Shown piece by piece: positions 52,139-60,469 of a stretch of DNA of 64,000 bases. Numbering within the stretch: position 1 is the stretch's first letter; every line of letters begins with the position of its first letter. A program made the position numbers and the translations under genes. Location of the stretch: the NCBI RefSeq assembly GCF_900156785.1, contig NZ_FTOP01000008.1:124001-188000 (forward strand), given 5' to 3'. The notes beneath the pieces are model-generated. The model made no database searches, was not told where the DNA came from, and worked only from the letters and a program-made list of their open reading frames with translations. This DNA is from Belliella pelovolcani. Lineage in GTDB: Bacteria; Bacteroidota; Bacteroidia; Cytophagales; Cyclobacteriaceae.

Positions 52139-53413
52139 TTGAGACAGGACGATTTATATATCAATAAAATTGATTGGATTAGTATCCTTATCTATGTGGC
52201 CTTGGTCACAATAGGCTGGTTCAATATCTATGCAGCAGTTTTTGACGAGCAGAATGCCAAGAGTATTTTTGATTTATCAATTAATTCTGGTCAGCAACTC
52301 GTCAGGATCGGTGCTGCTTTGATTATGATTCTTTTAATCATGGTTGCGGATTATCGCTTGTTTGATAATCTATCACTCATTTTGTATGGTATTTTTATTC
52401 TGTTATTAGCAGTTACACCCTTTATAGGAAAAGAGGTAAACGGTCAAATTCTTACAGTAGGATTTGGCTCGATTAGGATTCAGCCGGCTGAGTTTGCCAA
52501 GTTCGCAACTGCTTTGGCATTGGCTAAATTCATGGAAAGACCGAGTTTCGACCTAAGTCAAGTTAAATATCAACTTCAGGCATTAGCCATCATCATGGTT
52601 CCTGTGATATTGATCATGTTACAGCCCGATACCGGAACAGCCATGGTCTACTTTGCATTCTTCATCATGCTTTATAGAGAAGGAATGCCGCAAAGGTACT
52701 ATGTATTGGCCTTGACACTCATCGCGGTGTCGCTTCTTGCGCTTGGTATTGAGAACAACCTCTATTTGGCATTTGCCATACTTGCGGTAATCACAATTTT
52801 AATTTTATTAGGCAAAAAGAGTTTTACAAGAATCATTAGTTTTATAGTCATAGGCATCTTGATGATAGGGTATACCTACAGCTTAGATTATGCAGTATCT
52901 AAATTACCACAGCATCAGCAAAACAGAATCATGGTGCTCTTTAATCCTGACTTGGATCCTTTGGGTGTGGGGTGGAATGTAACGCAATCAAAGATTGCAA
53001 TTGGCTCAGGTGGATTTCTTGGGAAAGGCTACTTAGAAGGCACTCAAACCAAGTTTGATTTCGTCCCAGAACAACATACAGATTTCATCTTTTGTACATT
53101 GGGAGAAGAGTTTGGCTGGGTTGGAAGTTTTGTAGTGATTTTGCTTTTTTGTACACTATTGATTCGTTTGGTAATAATGGCTGAAAGGCAAAAAACAAGA
53201 TTCTCTAGAGTGTATGGATATTGTGTCGTATCTATATTATTATTTCACTTTGCTATCAACATTGCCATGACCATAGGACTATTCCCTGTAGTCGGGATTC
53301 CACTTCCATTCTTTAGCTATGGAGGTTCATCACTTTGGGCTTTTACAATCTTACTCTTCATTTTTATCAAATTAGATTCGCATAGAGTACAGATGCTTGG
53401 AAGGATGAAGTAA
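52139..53413 (+). CDS. rodA: Peptidoglycan polymerase RodA
   Basis: SEDS-family glycosyltransferase of the elongasome that pairs with PBP2. The 424-residue protein has about 10 membrane helices and the SEDS motifs RIQPAEFAKFATAL and, near the end, VGIPLPFFSYGGSS. The conserved Asp of the extracellular loop lies in the EQHTDFIF region. The start codon is TTG at 52139, 2 nt after the mrdA stop; no ATG is near the proper N-terminus. Its stop lies 2 nt from the stop of the convergent DUF58 gene. Confidence 0.96.
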   Translation: MRQDDLYINKIDWISILIYVALVTIGWFNIYAAVFDEQNAKSIFDLSINSGQQLVRIGAALIMILLIMVADYRLFDNLSLILYGIFILLLAVTPFIGKEVNGQILTVGFGSIRIQPAEFAKFATALALAKFMERPSFDLSQVKYQLQALAIIMVPVILIMLQPDTGTAMVYFAFFIMLYREGMPQRYYVLALTLIAVSLLALGIENNLYLAFAILAVITILILLGKKSFTRIISFIVIGILMIGYTYSLDYAVSKLPQHQQNRIMVLFNPDLDPLGVGWNVTQSKIAIGSGGFLGKGYLEGTQTKFDFVPEQHTDFIFCTLGEEFGWVGSFVVILLFCTLLIRLVIMAERQKTRFSRVYGYCVVSILLFHFAINIAMTIGLFPVVGIPLPFFSYGGSSLWAFTILLFIFIKLDSHRVQMLGRMK

Positions 53414-53415
53414 AT

Positions 53416-54756
53416 TTAAATCATCCCCCTTGCCTTCAACTCCAAATACTTATTGATAGTATTGATACTTAGCTCTTTGGGCTTGGTTAGGATGGTTTGG
53501 ATACCGTGACGGTTGAGCTCCTTGGCCATCAACCTTTTGTCATACATAAACTTACCCGCTACGGTTTGCAAAAAGACTTCCGAAATCCGCGCTGAGTCCT
53601 GTCCTGCAACTTCTTCCAGTAGCGTATTTTCAAACATCACAACAACCAATAGATGTTGTCTAGCAATAGCCTTCAAATATGGTAACTGTCTTTCCAGTGC
53701 CGAATGATGTTCAAAATTGGTAAAGAGAAGCACCATACTTCTTTGACTCACTTTACGCTTCAGCCAAGTGTATAGCAGTCCAAAATCCGTGTCCAAATAA
53801 TCTGTCTTCAGACCATAAAGGAGCTCTAGGATAGCAAGCAGATGGGTCTTCCTATTGCTTGCAGCTAGTGAGCGGTGCATGATATGTGAAAAAGTGATCA
53901 CACCAGCCTTATCGCCTTTTTTGATTGCAATGTTTGAAAAAGCCAAGCAGCTATTGATGGCATAATCTAGCAAACTGAGCCCATCGAATGGCATTTGCAT
54001 CACCCTTCCCATATCTATGATGGAATAGATCGGTTGTGATTTTTCATCCTGAAACTGATTGACCATCAGGTCTGCGGCTTTAGCAGTAGCCTTCCAGTTG
54101 ATAGAGCGTACATCATCGCCAAGGTTATATTCTTTGATCTGCTCAAATTCTAGTGTATGCCCGATTCTCCTGATCTTTTTGAGTCCTTGCTCCACTCTAT
54201 AAGTATTACTGGCCAAAAAATCATACTGTTGCATCTGTACAAATGATGGATAAACCTTGACCATTTGCCCTTTTTGAAAACTCAGCCTACGCCTCACTAA
54301 GCCTAACCTACTCTGGATAAACACATGGAGATCTCCAAAGAAATACTCCCCTCTTTCGAGTGGAACCAAATGATAAGACAAAGTACCTTCTCCTTTACCT
54401 GACAGATAGCCACTTAATTCAAAATCACGCTTCTGAAACTGCATAGGAATTTCGTCAATGATTACATAATCAATTGGAATATTGAGCTTATTCTCCAATC
54501 CTAGCTCCACTTCATTGCTATCAGAGTTAGAGAACTTTTCTGGTAGTACCCTACTCGCTTGTAAGGGATGAGGATTTCTAAATAGTAAAACCAAATCCAA
54601 TAAAAATACTACTCCCAAACTCCAAAGTAAAATCACAGCAATAGGAAATAATGCCGTAATCCAATAGGAAAGCAAGAAAATCAGGCTCAACCCAATCAAT
54701 GTGAGGTAAAGTCTAAAACCAAGAAAGAGTTGTTGGATAAACTTTTTCACGATCAA
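53416..54756 (-). CDS. DUF58 protein
   Basis: A 446-residue protein: two N-terminal membrane helices (about 14-34 and 38-58), a beta-rich middle part, and a DUF58/von Willebrand A-like C-terminal domain with the family hallmark RSINWKATAKAADLMVNQFQ (about residues 217-236) and YSIIDMGR. It is the last gene of the MoxR locus, overlaps the moxR gene by 4 nt, and would be the membrane client or effector of the ATPase. Biochemical role unknown. Confidence 0.9.
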   Translation of the reverse strand: MIVKKFIQQLFLGFRLYLTLIGLSLIFLLSYWITALFPIAVILLWSLGVVFLLDLVLLFRNPHPLQASRVLPEKFSNSDSNEVELGLENKLNIPIDYVIIDEIPMQFQKRDFELSGYLSGKGEGTLSYHLVPLERGEYFFGDLHVFIQSRLGLVRRRLSFQKGQMVKVYPSFVQMQQYDFLASNTYRVEQGLKKIRRIGHTLEFEQIKEYNLGDDVRSINWKATAKAADLMVNQFQDEKSQPIYSIIDMGRVMQMPFDGLSLLDYAINSCLAFSNIAIKKGDKAGVITFSHIMHRSLAASNRKTHLLAILELLYGLKTDYLDTDFGLLYTWLKRKVSQRSMVLLFTNFEHHSALERQLPYLKAIARQHLLVVVMFENTLLEEVAGQDSARISEVFLQTVAGKFMYDKRLMAKELNRHGIQTILTKPKELSINTINKYLELKARGMI

Positions 54757-55754
54757 CGGGGAATTTCTACAGATTGTATTATTCCATCTATGACTGTATC
54801 AGTACTCATACCTTCCATTTCTCGCTCAGGACTCAACAATATCCTGTGTCGCAATGCTGGAGTCACCACTTTCTTGATATCTTCTGGGATTACGAAATCC
54901 CTGCCATCAATGGCGGCAATCGCTTTGGAAGCATTCATGATAGCAAGACTTGCACGAGGTGAACCACCTAAATAAAGGCTAGGGTGATTCCTAGTCCTGA
55001 CTACAATCTCTGAGATATATCTGAGAATTTTCTCCTCCACACTGACTTCCATGGTCAAGTCTTGGAATGCAATCAAAGCCTCTGGCTTGAGAACTGCTTG
55101 CACTTGATCTAAGGCACTATCTGATTTTCTTGCATGGTGACTTTTGAGAATCTCAAACTCTTGATCTAAGTCTGGGTAATCAAGCTTAATCTTGAACAAA
55201 AATCTATCAAGCTGTGCTTCAGGCAAATTGTAGGTTCCCTCCTGCTCGATTGGGTTCTGAGTCGCCAATACCATAAAAGGTGCTTCCATATTGTACTGTG
55301 TACCATCCATGGTTACTTGACGTTCCTCCATCACTTCAAATAAGGCCGACTGGGTCTTGGCTGGTGCCCGATTGATTTCATCGATCAAGATGAGATTAGA
55401 GAATATCGGCCCTCTCTTAAACTCAAATGCACCCTGCTTCATATTGAGAATAGAAGTACCTAGAACATCACTAGGCATAAGGTCAGGGGTAAATTGTATC
55501 CTGCTAAAACCTACTTCCAGCGTCTTAGCAAAAAGTTTGGATGTAATGGTCTTGGCAATCCCAGGCACACCTTCAATCAAAATATGGCCTTTGGACAACA
55601 TCCCGACTAACAACAAGTCCACCAAATCATCTTGACCAATGATCACCTTTCTGATTTCGGTCTTGATTGCTGCTACAGCTGCCCGGAGTTCCTCCAGCGG
55701 AAGTCTACTCTGAAAATCCATTTCCCCTGACTCTTGTGGTTTATTTTCCTCCAT
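54753..55754 (-). CDS. MoxR-family AAA+ ATPase
   Basis: A 333-residue AAA+ chaperone-like ATPase of the MoxR/RavA class. The order of motifs is clear: Walker A IEGVPGIAKTITSK, Walker B LILIDEINRAPAKTQSALFEVM, then VLATQNPIEQEGTYNLPEAQLDRFLFK (sensor 1 and arginine region) and RASLAIMNASKAIAAIDGRDFVIPEDI at the C-terminus. MoxR proteins assist maturation or assembly of protein complexes, usually with DUF58 or VWA partners as here. The N-terminal 14 nt overlap the DUF4350 gene. Confidence 0.95.
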   Translation of the reverse strand: MEENKPQESGEMDFQSRLPLEELRAAVAAIKTEIRKVIIGQDDLVDLLLVGMLSKGHILIEGVPGIAKTITSKLFAKTLEVGFSRIQFTPDLMPSDVLGTSILNMKQGAFEFKRGPIFSNLILIDEINRAPAKTQSALFEVMEERQVTMDGTQYNMEAPFMVLATQNPIEQEGTYNLPEAQLDRFLFKIKLDYPDLDQEFEILKSHHARKSDSALDQVQAVLKPEALIAFQDLTMEVSVEEKILRYISEIVVRTRNHPSLYLGGSPRASLAIMNASKAIAAIDGRDFVIPEDIKKVVTPALRHRILLSPEREMEGMSTDTVIDGIIQSVEIPR

Positions 55755-56952
55755 GTTGATATTTTTTGAATTCGTTGATTTTTTTGTTTAATGCAATGAC
55801 ATCTGCCGAAGTACATTCTTGCTTATGCCTCAAAATCTCTATGTAGGCAAATAAGTCCTTGGTCTTTTCTAAAGGATAGCTTGATCTTGCCGCTAATTTT
55901 CTCAGATCATCCTCCACAGATTCAAGTCCAAGCCTGAAAGAAGTTCTGCAATAATCCATAAATAGCGCAATTTGTTGTTCAATATTCTCCCGGTAGGCAT
56001 TCTTTTCCAAATACATGGCAGAGATAGTCTCGGCAAAAGCCACTGTTTGATTCTCCAAAGGCTTCACGATGGGAATACTCCGCTGCTTTCTTCTTCCTTC
56101 AAATACTATCCATAGCAACAACATGGCAATGATAGCATAGTAAGCCATCTTGAGATTGGGGTTAGAAAGAAAGAGGTAGAGTGGTGATGAAAAGATAGAC
56201 TTCCCATTTTTGACATAGTTGTCATAAAATACAAGCTGCTTAATAGGCAAATAGCCAAGAATCGACTCAGTATAAATTTTATTTTCAGCATCTAGCAAGA
56301 AATAATTGCTAAATGCGAGGGGAAAAAGATGTAAGAAAAACTTGCCCTCACCATAGCCTACTTCCAAAAACATGGGCTGAGCAGCTTTTTCAGAGTTAGT
56401 GAATTTTGACATGCCTAGGACTCGCAAGTCCAACGAATCGGGAAAAGTGAAATATGTCAAGCGAGTAGACCTATCAAACATAAATTCTTGCCCTTTCGAA
56501 AGGCTAGTATCATTCAAATACAAACTGATATGCTCCTGGAAATTACTCAATTCTATCGTTGACTTGATATCAATCCCCAAGGAATCAAGCAATTCCTTCC
56601 CAATGAACCTTGCTGATATAAAAGCTGCGTTACCTTCATTTACCCAAGTCAATAGCCTTTTAGAAGTCTCTTTGTCAGGGAAAAACCCACTATTGAAAAT
56701 CAACAATGTGCCATTTTCTGCATCAGACCTTAGCCATTCGTAAGTAGACGAGTTGATCTCAGCAAGAGATTCGGGAGAGATTACCTTCGCAAACTGCTCA
56801 TAAAAAATCTTACCACCATAAGGCGCTTTATCCATCTTGTCATAGCTCTCCTCCCAGTTCAAAGGTGGCTTAGAGGTGGCTTGAAGTATCAAAATCACCA
56901 AGATTGTGAATACCAAAAAGCCTATGAGAAACTTTTGCTTACCTTGTCTCAT
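55741..56952 (-). CDS. DUF4350 membrane protein
   Basis: A 403-residue protein with an N-terminal membrane helix (about 8-25), an extracytoplasmic alpha/beta domain with the DUF4350 hallmark SYDKMDKAPYGGKIFYE near the start and NSGFFPDKETSKRLLTWVNEGN, then a second helix (about 270-290) and a C-terminal cytoplasmic helical part. The fold resembles the GATase-like domains of its family. It is between moxR and the DUF4129 gene, overlapping each by 4-14 nt. Confidence 0.88.
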   Translation of the reverse strand: MRQGKQKFLIGFLVFTILVILILQATSKPPLNWEESYDKMDKAPYGGKIFYEQFAKVISPESLAEINSSTYEWLRSDAENGTLLIFNSGFFPDKETSKRLLTWVNEGNAAFISARFIGKELLDSLGIDIKSTIELSNFQEHISLYLNDTSLSKGQEFMFDRSTRLTYFTFPDSLDLRVLGMSKFTNSEKAAQPMFLEVGYGEGKFFLHLFPLAFSNYFLLDAENKIYTESILGYLPIKQLVFYDNYVKNGKSIFSSPLYLFLSNPNLKMAYYAIIAMLLLWIVFEGRRKQRSIPIVKPLENQTVAFAETISAMYLEKNAYRENIEQQIALFMDYCRTSFRLGLESVEDDLRKLAARSSYPLEKTKDLFAYIEILRHKQECTSADVIALNKKINEFKKYQHGGK

Positions 56953-57674
56953 AGCGCTTCTTCAACTTGATGAAAGCTTCTCTTGACTGCATCAAAAGAT
57001 GATTGGTCCAACTCAAATCCTCCATACCAGATATAGTCATATATTCTAGTAATACTAGTAAATCCAGTTTTCAGCATCCCTTCAGGTAACTCCTTGATGT
57101 AATCATGGTTGGTCTTTTGAATTTTCCAATCGATGAGTGATTGCTCCATCATTTTTTTCAAAATAGACAGATAAGAATATCTAACTGCCAGTCGGAAATC
57201 TCCTTGAGCAATTGCTGCTTCAATCAGGTCTTGAATATCCTGACGCTGCATGACGGCCTCATCGTCTGTAAATCCAACTTTGGCGTTGTTGATTTTCTTA
57301 TCCGATGTGGGATAGACTTCATATTTGGTAATCACCCATAGCAGGAGAACAGAAAGCAACAAAACGGCAATGTAAGGCAGCGCCTGAACTATAAAATTTC
57401 CAAACTTACCCAACTTACCAACTCCAATTAACCAACTTATGAATTTATTGACTGCTTGGTTGATTTTCCTTTTCAATTTCTCGTACCAGTTTTCTCCATC
57501 ATCTAACTCCACATATTGATAGGATTCATCAGAAAGGTACTCCTCAATGTAAGCTTCCCCAAAACTCAATGGCTTTATTCCTTCGGATTGTATTTCCGAG
57601 GTGGTTTCTGCCATCAATCCTGAGAGCTGGAAAAAGCAAAAAAAGAAAATCAGCCCAAGCGTAACTCTTCGCAT
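56949..57674 (-). CDS. DUF4129 membrane protein
   Basis: A 241-residue protein with a signal-like N-terminus (MRRVTLGLIFFFCFFQLSGLMA), one internal membrane helix (about 95-117) and a C-terminal helical DUF4129 domain (EAAIAQGDFRLAVRYSYLSILKKM, then NHDYIKEL and a final YDYIWYGGFELD motif). DUF4129 genes usually stand in MoxR/DUF58 loci or beside transglutaminases. It overlaps the DUF4350 gene by 4 nt. Confidence 0.88.
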   Translation of the reverse strand: MRRVTLGLIFFFCFFQLSGLMAETTSEIQSEGIKPLSFGEAYIEEYLSDESYQYVELDDGENWYEKLKRKINQAVNKFISWLIGVGKLGKFGNFIVQALPYIAVLLLSVLLLWVITKYEVYPTSDKKINNAKVGFTDDEAVMQRQDIQDLIEAAIAQGDFRLAVRYSYLSILKKMMEQSLIDWKIQKTNHDYIKELPEGMLKTGFTSITRIYDYIWYGGFELDQSSFDAVKRSFHQVEEAL

Positions 57675-57675
57675 A

Positions 57676-58518
57676 TCAAATGTCTAACTCTTCTATTTTT
57701 TGCTTGAGGCCTGTTCTATTTTGCTCCTCATCTAGGTCATAATACACAAACCCTAGAGCCACCAAAAATACAATAGAGAGTAGATTGCTACCCGCTGAGC
57801 CCAAAGCGCTTAAGGTCAAATAAATAAAATCACCTGGATTGCCACTTGTCAATGTCCCTTCATTGGAAGAAGTGATGACCATTTTGGTGACATTATAAAT
57901 CAATGCAGGAACTGAAAAAGCGAAAGACATCACACCGATAATGATCGCAATGACGATCACGGTGCCAAAAGTCACCCACCAAAAGCCCTTTATCAACTTG
58001 AAACTTTCTCCAAGAGCTCCAAAAATCGTTGTTTCTTTAAATAATAAAATAGGAAAAACCACTGCTAAGGGCACTAAAAAATAAATCCCGGGAATAACAA
58101 AAAAGATCAATCCAAAAATCAACATTAAATAGGCTAATAAAGTAAGTCCAATCATGTTCCCTATATTGCTTTTGGCTTCTGATACTACATACTCCAAGTT
58201 GAGCTCCTTCCCCTTTGTCGTATCATATTCTTTGATAAAGCTATAAACTGTAGCTGAAGATGTGGCATAAAACAACAAGCCTGCAAGTCCCAAACCACCT
58301 AATGAAAATACAGCAGAATAAGGTGTGATTTCGCTAATATTACCAATTACATACTGATAATATACAGAGGCTAAAATCACCAAAATAAATGGAATCAATG
58401 ATGTACGAATCAGTACCGTAAACAGGTCCTTGAAATTGCCTCTTACAAAAGCAAAAGTATCAGAAAGAATTTCCCCTAGTTCCCTACGTTTTTTGAATTG
58501 GATGTAATTGTTTGTCAT
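57676..58518 (-). CDS. Multi-pass membrane protein in MoxR locus
   Basis: A 280-residue protein with 6 membrane helices and a short charged N-terminus (FKKRRELGEILSDTFAFVRGNF). The opening RELGEILSDTF and the long hydrophobic stretches resemble the membrane domains found in DUF975/glycerophosphodiesterase-like families. No catalytic residues. It lies 1 nt before the DUF4129 gene and overlaps SpoIIM by 4 nt, so it is part of the operon. Confidence 0.8.
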   Translation of the reverse strand: MTNNYIQFKKRRELGEILSDTFAFVRGNFKDLFTVLIRTSLIPFILVILASVYYQYVIGNISEITPYSAVFSLGGLGLAGLLFYATSSATVYSFIKEYDTTKGKELNLEYVVSEAKSNIGNMIGLTLLAYLMLIFGLIFFVIPGIYFLVPLAVVFPILLFKETTIFGALGESFKLIKGFWWVTFGTVIVIAIIIGVMSFAFSVPALIYNVTKMVITSSNEGTLTSGNPGDFIYLTLSALGSAGSNLLSIVFLVALGFVYYDLDEEQNRTGLKQKIEELDI

Positions 58519-59474
58519 AGATTTTTTTGTTGATGGATACGAATTGGATAAATGATATAATAGAAAATAATTATAGCCAAGGAAGCTAAAATAATCGTGA
58601 CATTGAAAATATCAGGAAAATGAGTAATTCTTGTAATAAAACCTTCTAGAAAGCCTGCAATGATGAAAAATGGAATTGTACTGATCAGGATTTTGAGACC
58701 GGCCTTGGCTCCTCTTTGGAACGAGGCCAATCGTGTATAAGTGCCGGGAAACAATATGCTATTCCCCAACACGATACCAGCACAGCCAGCCACAATGATT
58801 ACAGCGATTTCAATGGTGCCATGTATCCAGATTGTTCTTGCAGATTCCCACAGCAATCCTTGATCAAAGAAAAAATATTGGAAAGAACCAAGCATAATCG
58901 CATTGCGCATCATGATAAAGAAAGTTCCCACACCTAGCAGTATCCCTGCTGAGAAAGCGAGCAATGCAACTCTGATGTTATTGATGGTGATTCCCAAAAA
59001 CATATCCACTTTGTTCATTTCCTTGTAGACAGCCATGGGATCGCCCTTTTCAATATTCTCCAAGGTCATATTAACATACGCATCGCCCATGATGCTCCTA
59101 ACAAAGGCACCATCTGTCGCAGCCGAATAGGCACCGATCATAGAAAAGATCAAGAATATCAAAAATGAAACACCCAGCTGCGGAAGGTATTGGTAAAACA
59201 TGGCTGGAAATTCATATTTATAAAAATTTATAAACCTTCCTTTGGATTCCTTCTTTGTTTTGTAGATTTTTTGGTGCGCTTTTGAAGCAAGCTGATTGAG
59301 GTACTGATGCGTATTGCTATTTGGGTAGAATGTCTGTGCATAGCTCAGATGATCTGTGATTTCTATATACAGATCCCCAAGCTCCATAGGTGATATAGCC
59401 AAGTCTGAAACGAGGACATTTTCAAACCTCGTCCATTTATCCTTATTTCGCTTAATAAAGGTGGCTTCCCTCAT
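58515..59474 (-). CDS. Stage II sporulation protein M (SpoIIM) family
   Basis: A 319-residue protein with a cytoplasmic N-terminus (about 100 residues) and 5-6 membrane helices. NNIRVALLAFSAGILLGVGTFFIMMRNAIMLG followed by HGTIEIAVIIVAGCAGIVLG gives the SpoIIM family signature (the WxHGxxE pattern as WIHGTIE). In non-sporulating bacteria this family occurs in MoxR-DUF58-RDD loci. First gene of the operon, divergent from the RDD gene 33 nt away. Confidence 0.9.
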   Translation of the reverse strand: MREATFIKRNKDKWTRFENVLVSDLAISPMELGDLYIEITDHLSYAQTFYPNSNTHQYLNQLASKAHQKIYKTKKESKGRFINFYKYEFPAMFYQYLPQLGVSFLIFLIFSMIGAYSAATDGAFVRSIMGDAYVNMTLENIEKGDPMAVYKEMNKVDMFLGITINNIRVALLAFSAGILLGVGTFFIMMRNAIMLGSFQYFFFDQGLLWESARTIWIHGTIEIAVIIVAGCAGIVLGNSILFPGTYTRLASFQRGAKAGLKILISTIPFFIIAGFLEGFITRITHFPDIFNVTIILASLAIIIFYYIIYPIRIHQQKNL

Positions 59475-59507
59475 CTATTTGTTCAATTTTATCAAAGAAA
59501 ATAATAA

Positions 59508-60224
59508 ATGAAAGAATTTCAAATCAAGACTGCCCAAAATATTAGTATAAATCAAAATACAGCTAATGTTGGGACTCGAATAGCAGCCTATCTGATTGAT
59601 GGGGCCATCATTTTCTTTTATATTATTTTCATCATTTTTGTAGGATCTAAAATCAAATCAGACACTTCATTGGCTTGGTCGGTCTATTCTCTATTTTTTT
59701 TACCTGTATTACTTTATCACTTACTCTTCGAGAGCTTCTTTGATGGACAGTCTCCAGGCAAGATGGCCATGAATATCCGAGTTGTAAAGTTAGATGGCTC
59801 CAAACCCACACTAAGCAATTACCTGATCAGATGGCTATTGAGGTTTGTCGATATCTCTATCACCACAGGCGGTATAGCTGTGATTAGCATTTTGGTAAGT
59901 GGTAGAGGACAAAGGGTAGGTGATGTTGCAGCAGGAACTACGGTAGTCTCTGAAAATTTCACTATAGGATTGCATCAGACATTACTTCAGGAGATTCCGG
60001 AGGACTATGTACCCAGATATCCCCAGGTGATTTCTCTCACAGACAAACAAATCCAAAATATCAAACAGATCAAAAATGAAGCACTGAAAGCAGGAGACTT
60101 TGGATTGATCAGAAAACTAGCAGAGAAAACAGCCTCTCTGATTCAAGTAAGTCCAGAAGAAAAAAACCTAGAATTTATAGATAATATCATCAAAGACTAC
60201 AATTATTATGCGCAGAAGGGATGA
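59508..60224 (+). CDS. RDD family membrane protein
   Basis: A 238-residue protein with the RDD domain in its first 150 residues: TRIAAYLIDGAIIFFYIIF (Arg...Asp pattern), FFDGQSPGKMAMNIRVVKLDG, YLIRWLLRFVD and GQRVGDVAAGTTVV, spread over three to four membrane helices. The C-terminal about 85 residues are soluble and helical. RDD proteins are possible ion transporters. The divergent start and shared 33-nt promoter gap with the SpoIIM-DUF58 operon suggest co-regulation. Confidence 0.9.
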   Translation: MKEFQIKTAQNISINQNTANVGTRIAAYLIDGAIIFFYIIFIIFVGSKIKSDTSLAWSVYSLFFLPVLLYHLLFESFFDGQSPGKMAMNIRVVKLDGSKPTLSNYLIRWLLRFVDISITTGGIAVISILVSGRGQRVGDVAAGTTVVSENFTIGLHQTLLQEIPEDYVPRYPQVISLTDKQIQNIKQIKNEALKAGDFGLIRKLAEKTASLIQVSPEEKNLEFIDNIIKDYNYYAQKG

Positions 60225-60280
60225 AAAACTTTACTCCAAATAACACTAACCTTTGATTGATTGAATGTTATTACAAAGCA

Positions 60281-60310
60281 AAAACCCACGATCCGAAACC
60301 GTGGGCTTTT
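60281..60310. terminator. Terminator after the RDD gene
   Basis: CCCACG (60285-60290) with CGTGGG (60300-60305), preceded by A-run and followed by CTTTT; suitable for both strands. Confidence 0.8.
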
Positions 60311-60328
60311 GATTAATGTACTTTTACG

Positions 60329-60353
60329 ATTATTCCTTGATTACAAGAATAAT
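60329..60353. repeat. AT-rich imperfect hairpin
   Basis: ATTATTC(C)TTG pairs with CAAGAATAAT around ATTA, with one bulge. Between RDD and the M14 peptidase; purpose unknown. Confidence 0.3.
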
Positions 60354-60469
60354 GATTCCTCTGTAAATCGATATTCTTATAGTCTCAGTTGACTACCAAC
60401 TATTGACTGTCGACGATTATCTACTGAAAATCAATTCTTCAATTCAATTAGCAACTCAATAATTATAAT

